From Actinoplanes sp. L3-i22 (GTDB taxonomy: Bacteria; Actinomycetota; Actinomycetes; Mycobacteriales; Micromonosporaceae): 64,000 nt of DNA. Made by a program: the position numbers and the translations under genes. Under the pieces are notes generated by a model. The model did not search any database, was not told the origin of the DNA, and saw only the letters and a program-made list of their open reading frames with translations. The stretch lies in the NCBI RefSeq assembly GCF_019704555.1, contig NZ_AP024745.1, forward strand, positions 4,844,501 to 4,908,500, given 5' to 3'. Below, in pieces: positions 25,442 to 33,692 of the stretch (its first letter is position 1; every line of letters starts with the position of its first letter).

Positions 25442-26767
25442 TCAGCGCAGCTGCTTGGTGACGGTTTCGGCCCGCGCGGCCAGGCGTTCGGCCGAGCCGG
25501 GGGCATAGCCGGAGTCGACCGCCTCATAGGTGACGTGGGCGTAATTCCAGCGGTCGGCCATGTTCTTCGCGCCGCCCTCGAACATCGAGGCGACGAACGT
25601 GTGCCGGAATCCGGAGTGTTCGCGGATGTCCAGGGCGGTGCCGGTGGACAGTTCCGGCGAGGCGCCGACGAAGACGGCGGCACCGAGCCGGAAGACCCAC
25701 AGGGGTGCCGAGGCCGTACCGGTGGGCGTGAAGTCGTAGGACGTGACCGGCCCGGTCGGGTGGCCCTGCGCGATGGTCGCCACGGTGACCGCCGACCTGG
25801 TGTAGCCCAGTGCGGCCCGGCCGCCGGTGGTGATGGTCTGCGCGACCCGGACGATCTCGGTGCCGAGCCGCTCGCCCTGCACGGTGAGCAGGGTCCAGCC
25901 GGCGTCCCCGGCGTCGACCTGGGACCAGTTGCGGTCCTTGTCGATGGTGTAGCGCTTGGCGCGGTACGCCGGGAACTGGTCGCCGCACGCGCCGACCAGG
26001 AAGAATCCGACGGTGTCCGGCCCGTACTGCGCCTCGACGTGGGCCACCGCGGCGCCGGCCAGATCGGCGGTGATCGGCAGGTCGCCGCCGGCCGTCACCG
26101 ACTCCATCATCACGCAGGACTGCACGTCGTAGTTGGCCAGCACGGCGATCGGCCGGCCGGCCAGGTCGTCGAAGCGGGCGACGGTCACGGTCTTGCTCGA
26201 CGGCAGCGACTCGCCGGTGCCCAGCCAGTAGCCGGCGGCCGTCGCCACGTTGCGGTTGACGTTGACGTCGCAGGTGCCGGAGCCGTAGCCGACCTTGGCC
26301 GGCGCCCGGGTGGCCGCCGCCGCGCCGGCCGCGCTCCGGGTGGCCGCGACGATGCTTGCCACCCAGGCCGCGGCCTGGGCCGACTGGGTAGTGGCTTGCA
26401 CGTGCGGGGCGGAGAACGTGTGGGTGACGGTGACCATGATGTTCGCCGCCGGGACGCCGGTCGCCTCGCCGATCACGGTACGCATGGCGGTGATCGCCTC
26501 GGCGCTGATCGAGGTGAGGTCGAGGATGGCCAGGGCCACGGTGGTGCCGCTGCCGGCCAGCAGCAGCACGCGGACGTAGAGGTCGTCGTGGACGGTGGTG
26601 AAGCCGTCGAGCGGCAGCAGCGAGCCGGGAACGGCGATGGCCGCCTTTCCCGCGCCCACCTCGAGGGTGCCCGCCTCCGGTGCGGCGAGCGCGGGTGAGC
26701 CGATGGCGGCGACGGTGGCGCCGAGCACGGTCCGGCGACTGATGGACGGCTGATTCTCGGTTACCAA
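25442..26767 (-). CDS. Tat-exported ceramidase-like hydrolase
   Basis: Exported protein of 441 residues resembling the neutral/alkaline non-lysosomal ceramidase group. A Tat signal (SISRRTVLGATVAAIGSPAL) is followed by LEVGAGKAAIAVPGSLLPLDG, IMVTVTHTFSAPHVQ and FFLVGACGDQFPAY, where His and Asp residues could bind metal. The TTG at 26767 is chosen because GGAGG lies five bases upstream and it gives a normal Tat signal; an ATG at 26803 would add 12 residues. It is the first gene of an operon with the esterase. Substrate unproven; a lipid amide or similar N-acyl compound is a guess from the family. Confidence 0.7.
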   Translation of the reverse strand: MVTENQPSISRRTVLGATVAAIGSPALAAPEAGTLEVGAGKAAIAVPGSLLPLDGFTTVHDDLYVRVLLLAGSGTTVALAILDLTSISAEAITAMRTVIGEATGVPAANIMVTVTHTFSAPHVQATTQSAQAAAWVASIVAATRSAAGAAAATRAPAKVGYGSGTCDVNVNRNVATAAGYWLGTGESLPSSKTVTVARFDDLAGRPIAVLANYDVQSCVMMESVTAGGDLPITADLAGAAVAHVEAQYGPDTVGFFLVGACGDQFPAYRAKRYTIDKDRNWSQVDAGDAGWTLLTVQGERLGTEIVRVAQTITTGGRAALGYTRSAVTVATIAQGHPTGPVTSYDFTPTGTASAPLWVFRLGAAVFVGASPELSTGTALDIREHSGFRHTFVASMFEGGAKNMADRWNYAHVTYEAVDSGYAPGSAERLAARAETVTKQLR

Positions 26768-26962
26768 CGCAACCTCCAGGAATCGTTTCCGATCGATCGC
26801 CATCAAAATTTCAGCCGCATTACGGGTGGTCAACGACGCGATGCGCAAGCTAAGCGTGCGTCGTTCAGGCCGTTACCCGGCGTGCGTTCGATGCCCGGAT
26901 CAGGGGCTTATGCCGTCGCTGACCGACACGGTGTGTGCTGTCGCGGGGGAGCGCTGCCGAAT

Positions 26963-26979
26963 TCTTACCCGCCTCTTAC
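26963..26979 (-). promoter_or_regulatory. Direct-repeat operator candidate before the ceramidase-esterase operon
   Basis: Two TCTTAC units (GTAAGA on the minus strand) at 26963-26968 and 26974-26979 are in 11-base phase, the tandem spacing bound by OmpR/PhoP-type regulators. An OmpR-type regulator is encoded next door. A weaker copy (GTAACG/GCAAGA, same phase) lies at 29271-29287. Apart from this, the 341-base gap 26768-27108 shows no gene. Confidence 0.4.
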
Positions 26980-27108
26980 CTGGATCCGGGCGGGCCGGAA
27001 TTCCGGTGATCGGCCTGTTCCCGGCCTTTAGATGCGAATGGCTTCCAGGATTTCTGGTCGACGATTTCGGTTCGCGACAATCGGTCTCGCGAAATGGCAA
27101 CCCGGTGG

Positions 27109-28509
27109 TCAGCAGTGGTCCGGCTCGGGCAGCAGGCGGGCCGGGGCGACGGTGAAGCCGGCCTCGGTCCCGCCGCCGGGGCGGGGCCGGGCGAAAACGA
27201 TGCCGCCGTGCGCCGCGGCGACGTCGCGGACGATGGCCAGGCCCAGCCCGGATCCGCGCAGGCCGCGGGCGGTGTCGGCGCGGTAGAAGCGGTCGAAGAC
27301 CCGGTCGAGGTCCGCGGCGGCGATGCCGGGGCCGCGGTCGGCGACGGTGACCTCGCCGCCGCGCACCGACACCTCGATCGGGGCCGACCCGTCCGGGTCG
27401 AACTTGGCCGCGTTCTCCAGCAGGTTGCCCACCGCGCGCAGCAGGCCCGGCTCGCGGCCCAGCACCCGGGAGTCGTCGGCATCGACCCGCACCTGCCGGC
27501 CGGTGCGCCGCCGGGCCCGCTCGGCGGCCCGCTCCGCCAGCGCGGCCAGGTCCAGCGGCTGCTCGGGCTCGTCGCGATGGGTGTCCAGGGCGAACTCGAT
27601 CAGCTCGTCGATCAGCCGGCTGAGCTCGCGGGTCTCGCCCTGCACGTCGTCGATCAGCCGGTCCCGGCTGGCCGGGGACAGCTCGCCGATCCGGCGCAGC
27701 ACGGCGGCGTTGGTCCGCAGGCTGGTCAGCGGGGTGCGCAGCTCGTGCGCGGCGTCCTGGACCAGCCGTTCCTGGGCCTCCCGGGCGGTGGCGAGCCGGC
27801 CGAGCATGGTGTTGAACGACACCGCCAGCCGGGCGACCTCGTCGCGGCCGTCCACCGGAACCGACCGGTCGACCTGCCCGCCGGCGCTGACCTGCTCGGC
27901 GATCGCGGTCAGCCGGACCAGACGCCGGGTCAGGCGCCGGGCCACCAGCCAGCCGGCGCCCGCCGCGACCAGCAGCACCGCCGCGCAGATCAGCGTGAAC
28001 TGCAGCGCCATGCCGTCGAGCACCTGCCGGGTGTAGTCGACCGGCACGGCCACCTGCAGCACCCCGCGCCCGCCGGGCAGCACGGTGATCCGCTGCCGGT
28101 AGGTCGAGCCGTCCACCACGACCGCGCTGGTGAGCACCTGCCCGGGCGTGCCGGAGGCGGCCAGCGACCGCGCCGCCCCGGACGCCGGCAGCGCCAAGGG
28201 CAGGCCGACCAGCGCGGTGACCGTCCCGTCCGGGGCGAGTCGCTGGGCCACCACGTGCACGTCGCGCGCGCAGTCCGGCTGCGGCCGGCACAACCCGGGA
28301 TCGGGACCGGCCAACTGGGTCGGCCGGTCGATGACCGTGGCCGGGTCGCCCTCGAAACCGGCCAGAGCGACGGTGACCGTGCTCAGCGACCGGTCGATCT
28401 CCTGGCTGAGCCGCTGCGAGGCGGCGCGGTAGCTGAGCGCGCCGATGATCGCCGCCGCCACGATGATGATGACGCCGAAGATGAGCGCGAACCGCGAGCG
28501 CAGACTCAT
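27109..28509 (-). CDS. Two-component sensor histidine kinase (MprB/PrrB-like)
   Basis: Membrane sensor kinase of 466 residues. TM1 is at 8-28 ([19 protein letters not shown]), then an extracellular sensor of about 150 residues with one Cys pair ([11 protein letters not shown]), TM2 ([18 protein letters not shown]), HAMP, HisKA (phospho-His in [13 protein letters not shown]) and HATPase_c (N box [23 protein letters not shown]). The ATG at 28509 overlaps the regulator stop by four bases (ATGA), so the pair is co-translated, regulator first. The nearby exported enzymes downstream are likely targets. The signal is unknown, presumably cell-envelope related. Confidence 0.93.
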   Translation of the reverse strand: MSLRSRFALIFGVIIIVAAAIIGALSYRAASQRLSQEIDRSLSTVTVALAGFEGDPATVIDRPTQLAGPDPGLCRPQPDCARDVHVVAQRLAPDGTVTALVGLPLALPASGAARSLAASGTPGQVLTSAVVVDGSTYRQRITVLPGGRGVLQVAVPVDYTRQVLDGMALQFTLICAAVLLVAAGAGWLVARRLTRRLVRLTAIAEQVSAGGQVDRSVPVDGRDEVARLAVSFNTMLGRLATAREAQERLVQDAAHELRTPLTSLRTNAAVLRRIGELSPASRDRLIDDVQGETRELSRLIDELIEFALDTHRDEPEQPLDLAALAERAAERARRRTGRQVRVDADDSRVLGREPGLLRAVGNLLENAAKFDPDGSAPIEVSVRGGEVTVADRGPGIAAADLDRVFDRFYRADTARGLRGSGLGLAIVRDVAAAHGGIVFARPRPGGGTEAGFTVAPARLLPEPDHC

Positions 28510-29183
28510 GGCCGCCGCAACGCGTAGCCGGCCCCGCGGACCGTGTGGATCAGCGCGGGCGCGCCCGCCGCGGTGAGCTTGCGCCGCAGGTAGCCGATGT
28601 ACACCTGCAGGTTCTTCGAGTCGGCGCCGAAGTCGTAGCCCCAGATCCGCTGGTAGACGGTCGACTGGTCGAGCACCACGTCCTCGTGCCGGGCCAGCAG
28701 CTCCAGCAGGTCGAACTCGGTCTTCGACAACGACAGCTCGGCGTCGTCCCAGTAGGCCCGCCGGGCGACCGGGTCGATCCGCAGCCCGGCCACGCACAGC
28801 ACGGTGGCGCCGGCCGGCTGCGCCCGGCGCAGCAGCGCGCGCAGCCGGGCGAACAGCTCGTCCGGCTCGAACGGCTTGGGCAGGTAGTCGTCGGCGCCGG
28901 CGTCCAGCCCGGCCACCCGGTCGGCGGTCTCCACCCGGGCGGTGAGCATCAGCACCGGCGTCCGGTCACCGGCGGCGCGCAACTGCCGGCAGACCGCCAG
29001 ACCGTCGACGCCGGGCATCATCACGTCGACGACCAGCGCGTCCGGGGCCTGCTTGCGGGCGCGGGCCAGGGTCTCGGCGCCGTCGGCCGCGGTCAGCACG
29101 GTGTAGCCCTCCAGCTCCAGGGCGCGGGCCAGCGACTCCCGGATGGCACGGTCGTCATCGGCGACCAGAACACGCGTCGGCAT
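28506..29183 (-). CDS. OmpR-family response regulator (MprA/PrrA-like)
   Basis: Response regulator of 225 residues. The receiver domain (1-120) has VADDDRAIR, phospho-Asp53 in VVDVMMPG, Thr in MLTAR and Lys in LPKPF. The winged-helix DNA-binding domain (130-225) has [15 protein letters not shown] and the recognition helix near [13 protein letters not shown]. The ATG at 29183 begins [11 protein letters not shown]; the upstream open frame overlaps the LacI promoter and is not used. It is co-transcribed with the kinase at 27109. It may bind the 11-base-phased repeats at 26963 and near 29271. Confidence 0.95.
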   Translation of the reverse strand: MPTRVLVADDDRAIRESLARALELEGYTVLTAADGAETLARARKQAPDALVVDVMMPGVDGLAVCRQLRAAGDRTPVLMLTARVETADRVAGLDAGADDYLPKPFEPDELFARLRALLRRAQPAGATVLCVAGLRIDPVARRAYWDDAELSLSKTEFDLLELLARHEDVVLDQSTVYQRIWGYDFGADSKNLQVYIGYLRRKLTAAGAPALIHTVRGAGYALRRP

Positions 29184-29292
29184 CCGGTAATAGTGCCCCG
29201 CCGCCGGCCCGCCCCCACGCCGTACCGTCGCCGGGGTTTGATCTTGGTGGGTGGCGGCCGTCATGCGGTGGTAACGAGCTGGCAAGAAAGTC

Positions 29293-29341
29293 TTGACTTC
29301 GGGGTGGTGACTACGTAGACATTGTGCATGACTACGTAGTC
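29293..29341 (+). promoter_or_regulatory. LacI-gene promoter with two operators
   Basis: TTGACT (29293-29298) and TAGACA (29316-29321) are 17 bases apart, a good promoter. GACTACGTAGAC (29309-29320) overlaps the -10, and the perfect palindrome GACTACGTAGTC (29330-29341) follows, 21 bases centre to centre, two helical turns. The CG centre is typical of LacI-family operators. Confidence 0.75.
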
Positions 29342-29355
29342 GGGGGAGGGGTCGG

Positions 29356-30417
29356 ATGGACACGGCAGTGGGCAGGAGTGGGCGGGATCGGCGGCCCGGT
29401 GGGACCGACGTGGCGCGGCTGGCCGGGGTGTCGCAGAAGACCGTCTCGCGGGTCTTCAACGACGAGCCGAACGTGTCCGCGGAGACCCGGGACCGGGTGC
29501 TGGCCGCCGCGCAGCGCCTCGGTTACCGGCCCAACGGCGCGGCCCGGGCGCTGCTGACCGGGCGTCACCACCGGCTCGGGGTGGTCTCCCTCGGGACCTC
29601 GCACTTCGGGCCGTCGTCGCTGCTGGTGGCGCTGGAGCGGGAGGCGCGGGGCAGCAACTACGCGCTGAGCATCGCCAACTCGTTCGAGGAGGATCCGTCC
29701 GGCCTGGCCGAGGCCGTCGACAACCTGCTCGCCCAGGGCGTCGACGCGGTGATCCTGTCCGAGCCGGTCGACGACGGCGGTGATCCGCTCAGCGTCGACG
29801 TGCCGGTGCTGGCGCTGGGTGCGGCGCCGGTGGTGCACGCGCCGATCGTGCTGTCGGTGCACGCGGCCGAGGGCGGCGCCGCCGCGGCCGCCGCGACCGG
29901 GCACCTGCTCGGGCTCGGGCACCGCACCGTGCACCACATCGCCGGGCCGCACCGCTGGTGGGCCGCCCGCGAGCGCCGCCAGCACTGGCAGGACACGCTG
30001 ACCGCGGCCGGGCGCGACGTGCCCGAGGCGATCGAGGGGGACTGGACCGCGAGCCGCGGCTACGAGATCGGCGCCCGGCTGGCCCGCGACCCGGGCGTGA
30101 CCGCGATCTTCGCGGCCAACGACGAGATGGCGATCGGGGCGATCCACGCGCTGCACGAGGCGGGCCGGTCGGTGCCCGGTGACGTCAGCGTCGTGGGCTT
30201 CGACGACATCCCGCTCGCCGCGCACGTCTGGCCGCCGCTGACCACGGTCAGCTCCGACAACGCCGAGCTCGCCCGGGTCGGGCTGACCTACCTGATCGAC
30301 TTCCTGAACAGCCCGGACAGCCCGCCGGCGCCGCCGCCGGAGCACGAGCACCGGCTGGTGATCCGCAACTCGACCGCCCGTCCCTCAACCGCGGAGGAGG
30401 AGAACACCCGGGCCTGA
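29356..30417 (+). CDS. LacI-family transcriptional regulator of the galactoside operon
   Basis: Repressor of 353 residues. The N-terminal helix-turn-helix is at about 17-65 (TDVARLAGVSQKTVSRVFN; the hinge follows in RRLGY-like form as RLGYRPNGAARAL). The periplasmic-binding-like effector domain has IFAANDEMAIGAIHAL and VSVVGFDDIPLAAHVWPPLTT. The start at 29356 follows GGGGGAGGGG. The two operators in its own promoter point to autoregulation. Next to a binding-protein transporter and a GH42 enzyme, the likely inducer is a galactose-containing sugar (inference). A hairpin follows at 30425, so the structural genes may have their own promoter. Confidence 0.95.
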   Translation: MDTAVGRSGRDRRPGGTDVARLAGVSQKTVSRVFNDEPNVSAETRDRVLAAAQRLGYRPNGAARALLTGRHHRLGVVSLGTSHFGPSSLLVALEREARGSNYALSIANSFEEDPSGLAEAVDNLLAQGVDAVILSEPVDDGGDPLSVDVPVLALGAAPVVHAPIVLSVHAAEGGAAAAAATGHLLGLGHRTVHHIAGPHRWWAARERRQHWQDTLTAAGRDVPEAIEGDWTASRGYEIGARLARDPGVTAIFAANDEMAIGAIHALHEAGRSVPGDVSVVGFDDIPLAAHVWPPLTTVSSDNAELARVGLTYLIDFLNSPDSPPAPPPEHEHRLVIRNSTARPSTAEEENTRA

Positions 30418-30424
30418 CGTAAAC

Positions 30425-30457
30425 GTCGGCCACATCCCTGTGACGGATGCGGCCGAC
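30425..30457. terminator. Hairpin between the LacI gene and the transporter operon
   Basis: GTCGGCC-A-CATCC / GGATG-C-GGCCGAC: 12 pairs around one A-C mismatch with a seven-base loop, directly after the LacI stop. It would separate regulator and transporter transcription or trim readthrough. Confidence 0.6.
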
Positions 30458-30561
30458 CCAGAAGCCATCCTTCTCCCGGCACACAGCCTGCCAGCTCGGC
30501 CGGGAGTCGTCGCGACGTGCGCGTGCAGCGCGCGTCGACAAGCACGGAGGAGCTATCTCCC

Positions 30562-31935
30562 ATGCCGACTTCCAATCCGCATCCTAACCGCCGGACGTTG
30601 CTGAACCTCACCGCGGCGGCCGTCGCCGCGCTCACCCTGGCCGCCTGCGGCGGCTCGTCGCCGGACGCGGCGGCCACCCCGGCCACCGCCGTCAGCCAGG
30701 CCGACGTCGACAAGGCGATGACCACGCCGACCACCCTGACGTTCTGGACCTGGGTGCCGAACATCGACCAGGAGGTGGCGCTGTTCCAGAAGAAGTACCC
30801 GGCCATCAAGGTCGAGGTGGTCAACGCCGGGCAGGGCCTGGACGCGTACACGAAACTGCGGACCGCGTTGAAGGCCGGGACCGGCGCGCCCGACGTCGCC
30901 CAGATCGAGTACCAGTACATCCCGACGTTCTCGATCACCAAGAGCCTGGTCGACCTGCGCCCGTACGGCGCGGACGCCAACCGGTCCAAATTCGTCGACT
31001 GGACCTGGGGCCAGGTCACCGGCCCGAACGGCGAGATCCTGGCGTATCCGCAGGACACCGGGCCGATGGGGATGCTCTATCGGGCCGACCTGTTCGAGAA
31101 GTACGGCATCGCGGTCCCCAAGACCTGGGACGAGTTCGCGGCCGCCGCCCGCAAGCTGCACGCCGCCGACCCGAAGGCGTACCTGACCAACATGTCGGCC
31201 AACGAGGCCGCCGGCTGGCACGGCCTGATGTGGCAGGCCGGGTCCAAGGCGTACACCGTGGCCGGCACCACCGTCGGGCTGGGCGTCAACGACGCCGCCT
31301 CGAAAAAGGTCGCCGGCTACTGGGGCGGGCTGGCCAGCGAGGGCGTGGTCTCCACCGACCCGGACTTCACCGACAACTGGTACCAGGGCTTCAACAGCGG
31401 CAAGTACGCCACCTGGCTGACCGCCGCCTGGGGGCCGGTCTTCCTCAGCGGCGCGGCCAAGTCGACGGCCGGCAAGTGGCGGGCCGCCCCGCTGCCGCAG
31501 TGGGACGCGGCCAAGCCGGTCGCCGGCAACTGGGGTGGCTCCACCTCGGCGGTGATCACCGGCACGAAGAACCCGATCGCGGCGGCGAAGTTCGCCGAGT
31601 TCCTCAACACCGACCCGGACAGTACGGCGATGTTCAGCACCGTGCAGAACTTCTTCCCGGCGGCCAAGGCACTGCTGGCCGACCCCGCGTTCACCGGGCA
31701 GAAGTCCGCGTTCTTCGGCGGCCAGCAGGTCAACGAGCTGTTCGCCGGGATCAGCGACACCGTCGACGTGGGCTGGCAGTGGCCGCCGTTCCTGGACCAG
31801 TCGGTGAAGGACTGGACCGAGACGACCGGCAAGGCGCTCGCGGACCGCGGGGACGCGGCCGCCGCCACCGATCAGTGGCAGGCGCGGCTGACCGCGTACG
31901 CAAAGGATCAGGGTTTTTCCGTCAGCGCCGGCTGA
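30562..31935 (+). CDS. ABC sugar transporter substrate-binding lipoprotein
   Basis: Extracellular solute-binding protein of 457 residues, carbohydrate (family 1) type. The signal region NRRTLLNLTAAAVAALTLAA ends in lipobox LAAC (Cys29), with a twin-arginine before it, so Tat export of a lipoprotein is possible. Binding-protein features are TFWTWVPNIDQEVALFQKKY, PDVAQIEYQYIPTF, GPMGMLYRADLFEKYGI and NWGGSTSAVI. The ATG at 30562 follows GGAGGAG nine bases upstream. It captures the sugar and delivers it to the two permeases that follow. No ATPase is encoded here, so a shared MsiK-type ATPase is expected. Confidence 0.95.
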   Translation: MPTSNPHPNRRTLLNLTAAAVAALTLAACGGSSPDAAATPATAVSQADVDKAMTTPTTLTFWTWVPNIDQEVALFQKKYPAIKVEVVNAGQGLDAYTKLRTALKAGTGAPDVAQIEYQYIPTFSITKSLVDLRPYGADANRSKFVDWTWGQVTGPNGEILAYPQDTGPMGMLYRADLFEKYGIAVPKTWDEFAAAARKLHAADPKAYLTNMSANEAAGWHGLMWQAGSKAYTVAGTTVGLGVNDAASKKVAGYWGGLASEGVVSTDPDFTDNWYQGFNSGKYATWLTAAWGPVFLSGAAKSTAGKWRAAPLPQWDAAKPVAGNWGGSTSAVITGTKNPIAAAKFAEFLNTDPDSTAMFSTVQNFFPAAKALLADPAFTGQKSAFFGGQQVNELFAGISDTVDVGWQWPPFLDQSVKDWTETTGKALADRGDAAAATDQWQARLTAYAKDQGFSVSAG

Positions 31936-31964
31936 GCCACCTTCCTTGAGTGAGAGCCACTGCC

Positions 31965-32825
31965 ATGGCCAATCGTGCCTATCTGTTCATCGCACCCTTT
32001 CTCGCCTGCTTCGTGCTGCTGTTCCTGCTGCCGCTGGGGTACGCCGGCTATCTGAGCCTGTTCAAGGACCAGCTGGTCGGCGGGACCGTGTTCGTCGGGC
32101 TGGACAACTACGTGCACGCGCTGGGCGACGCGCAACTGCTGCGCGGCGTGCTGCGCGTCGGCCTGTTCTTCCTGGTCCAGGTCCCGGTCATGCTGCTGGT
32201 CGCGCTCGCCGTGGCGCTGGCCGTCGACAGTGGCCTGCTGCGCCTGGCCGGGGTGTTCCGGCTGGGGGTGTTCGTGCCGTACGCGGTGCCCAGCGTGGTC
32301 GCCGCCCTGATGTGGGGCTACCTGTACGGACCGGATTTCGGGCCGCTCACCCAGCTCGGTGAGCGGCTCGGCTTCACCGCCCCGCACCTGCTCGGCGACG
32401 GCTGGCTGCTCACCTCCCTGGGAAACGTCGTGACCTGGGAGTTCGCCGGCTACAACATGATCATTCTGTATTCGGCGCTGCGGACCGTGCCGGCCGAACG
32501 CTACGAGGCCGCCGCGGTCGACGGCGCCGGGCCGTGGCGCACCGCCTGGCACCTCAAGATCCCAGCGTTGCGGCCCGCACTGCTGCTCTGCCTGGTCTTC
32601 TCGGTGATCGGCAGCTTCCAGCTGTTCGCCGAGCCGAACCTGATCCAGCGCCTGGCCCCCACGGTGATCAACTCGTCGTACACGCCGAACCTGTACGCCT
32701 ACAGCCTGGCCTTCACCTCGCAGCAGGTGAACTACGCGGCCGCGGTCTCGTTCCTGCTCGGCTTCGTGATCCTGCTCGTGTCGTACGCGGCGCTGCTGCT
32801 GGCCAACCGGAGGCCGCGCCGATGA
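31965..32825 (+). CDS. ABC sugar transporter permease (MalF-like)
   Basis: Inner-membrane permease of 286 residues with six predicted helices (first YLFIAPFLACFVLLFLLPLG). The cytoplasmic EAA loop is at about 183-202 (YEAAAVDGAGPWRTAWHLKI), which docks on the ATPase. The ATG at 31965 is preferred over GTG 31950 because it begins the N-terminal MANRAY start typical of the family. It overlaps the next permease by four bases (ATGA) and follows the binding protein by 29 bases. Confidence 0.95.
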   Translation: MANRAYLFIAPFLACFVLLFLLPLGYAGYLSLFKDQLVGGTVFVGLDNYVHALGDAQLLRGVLRVGLFFLVQVPVMLLVALAVALAVDSGLLRLAGVFRLGVFVPYAVPSVVAALMWGYLYGPDFGPLTQLGERLGFTAPHLLGDGWLLTSLGNVVTWEFAGYNMIILYSALRTVPAERYEAAAVDGAGPWRTAWHLKIPALRPALLLCLVFSVIGSFQLFAEPNLIQRLAPTVINSSYTPNLYAYSLAFTSQQVNYAAAVSFLLGFVILLVSYAALLLANRRPRR

Positions 32826-33676
32826 TCGCCGCCCGTCGCAGCAACCTGCTGACCCTGGGGATGACCGCCCTGCTGGTCTACTTCCTGTTCCCGCTGTTCT
32901 GGCTGGTGATCGCATCCACCAAGACCACCGGTGACCTGTTCGCCACGTTCGGGCTGTGGTTCGGCCACGACTTCTCGCTGGTCGCCAACGTGCGGGCCAC
33001 CTTCACCCACAACCACGGCGAGTACGGCCGCTGGATGCTCAACACCCTGGTGTACGCCGCGGTCAGCGCGCTCGGAGCGGCGTCGCTGGCCACCTTCGCC
33101 GGCTACGGCTTCGCCCGCTACACGTTCCGCGGCCGCGGCCCGCTGCTCGGCCTGATCCTGGGCACCATCATGGTCCCGACCACCGCCCTGGCCATCCCGA
33201 CCTACCTGCTGTTCAGCAAGGTCTCCCTGGTCAATACGCCGTGGGCGGTCATCCTGCCGTCGCTGGTCAGCCCGTTCGGGTTGTTCCTGATGTGGGTCTA
33301 CGCCCGCGACGCGATCTCCGACAGCGTGCTGGAGGCGGCCCGCATCGACGGGGCGGGGGAGCTGGCCATCTTCTTCAAGGTGACGCTGCGCAGCCTGATC
33401 CCGGGCTTCGTCACGGTGCTGCTGTTCACCCTGGTCGCCACGTGGAACAACTACTTCCTGCCACTGATCATGCTCAACGACCCGCGGTACTACCCGATCA
33501 CCGTCGGGCTCAGTTCCTGGTCGGCGCAGGCGGTCGGCGGCAACGGCGGCAACGCCGACCTGCTCGCCTCGGTGGTGACCGGCTCGCTGCTGTCGGTCCT
33601 GCCGCTGATCGCCGCCTTCCTGATGTTGCAGCGGTACTGGCAGTCCGGCCTGTCCGCCGGCGCCGTCAAAGAGTGA
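32822..33676 (+). CDS. ABC sugar transporter permease (MalG-like)
   Basis: Second permease subunit, 284 residues, six predicted helices. The EAA loop is LEAARIDGAGELAIFFKVTL. Ends in the usual LMLQRYWQSGLSAGAVKE, as in MalG-type permeases. The ATG at 32822 overlaps the stop of the first permease. With 30562 and 31965 it forms a CUT1-type importer for oligosaccharides. GH42 follows after 16 bases, so imported sugar is hydrolysed by the same operon. Confidence 0.95.
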   Translation: MIAARRSNLLTLGMTALLVYFLFPLFWLVIASTKTTGDLFATFGLWFGHDFSLVANVRATFTHNHGEYGRWMLNTLVYAAVSALGAASLATFAGYGFARYTFRGRGPLLGLILGTIMVPTTALAIPTYLLFSKVSLVNTPWAVILPSLVSPFGLFLMWVYARDAISDSVLEAARIDGAGELAIFFKVTLRSLIPGFVTVLLFTLVATWNNYFLPLIMLNDPRYYPITVGLSSWSAQAVGGNGGNADLLASVVTGSLLSVLPLIAAFLMLQRYWQSGLSAGAVKE

Positions 33677-33692
33677 CTGGGAGTCATCACAC

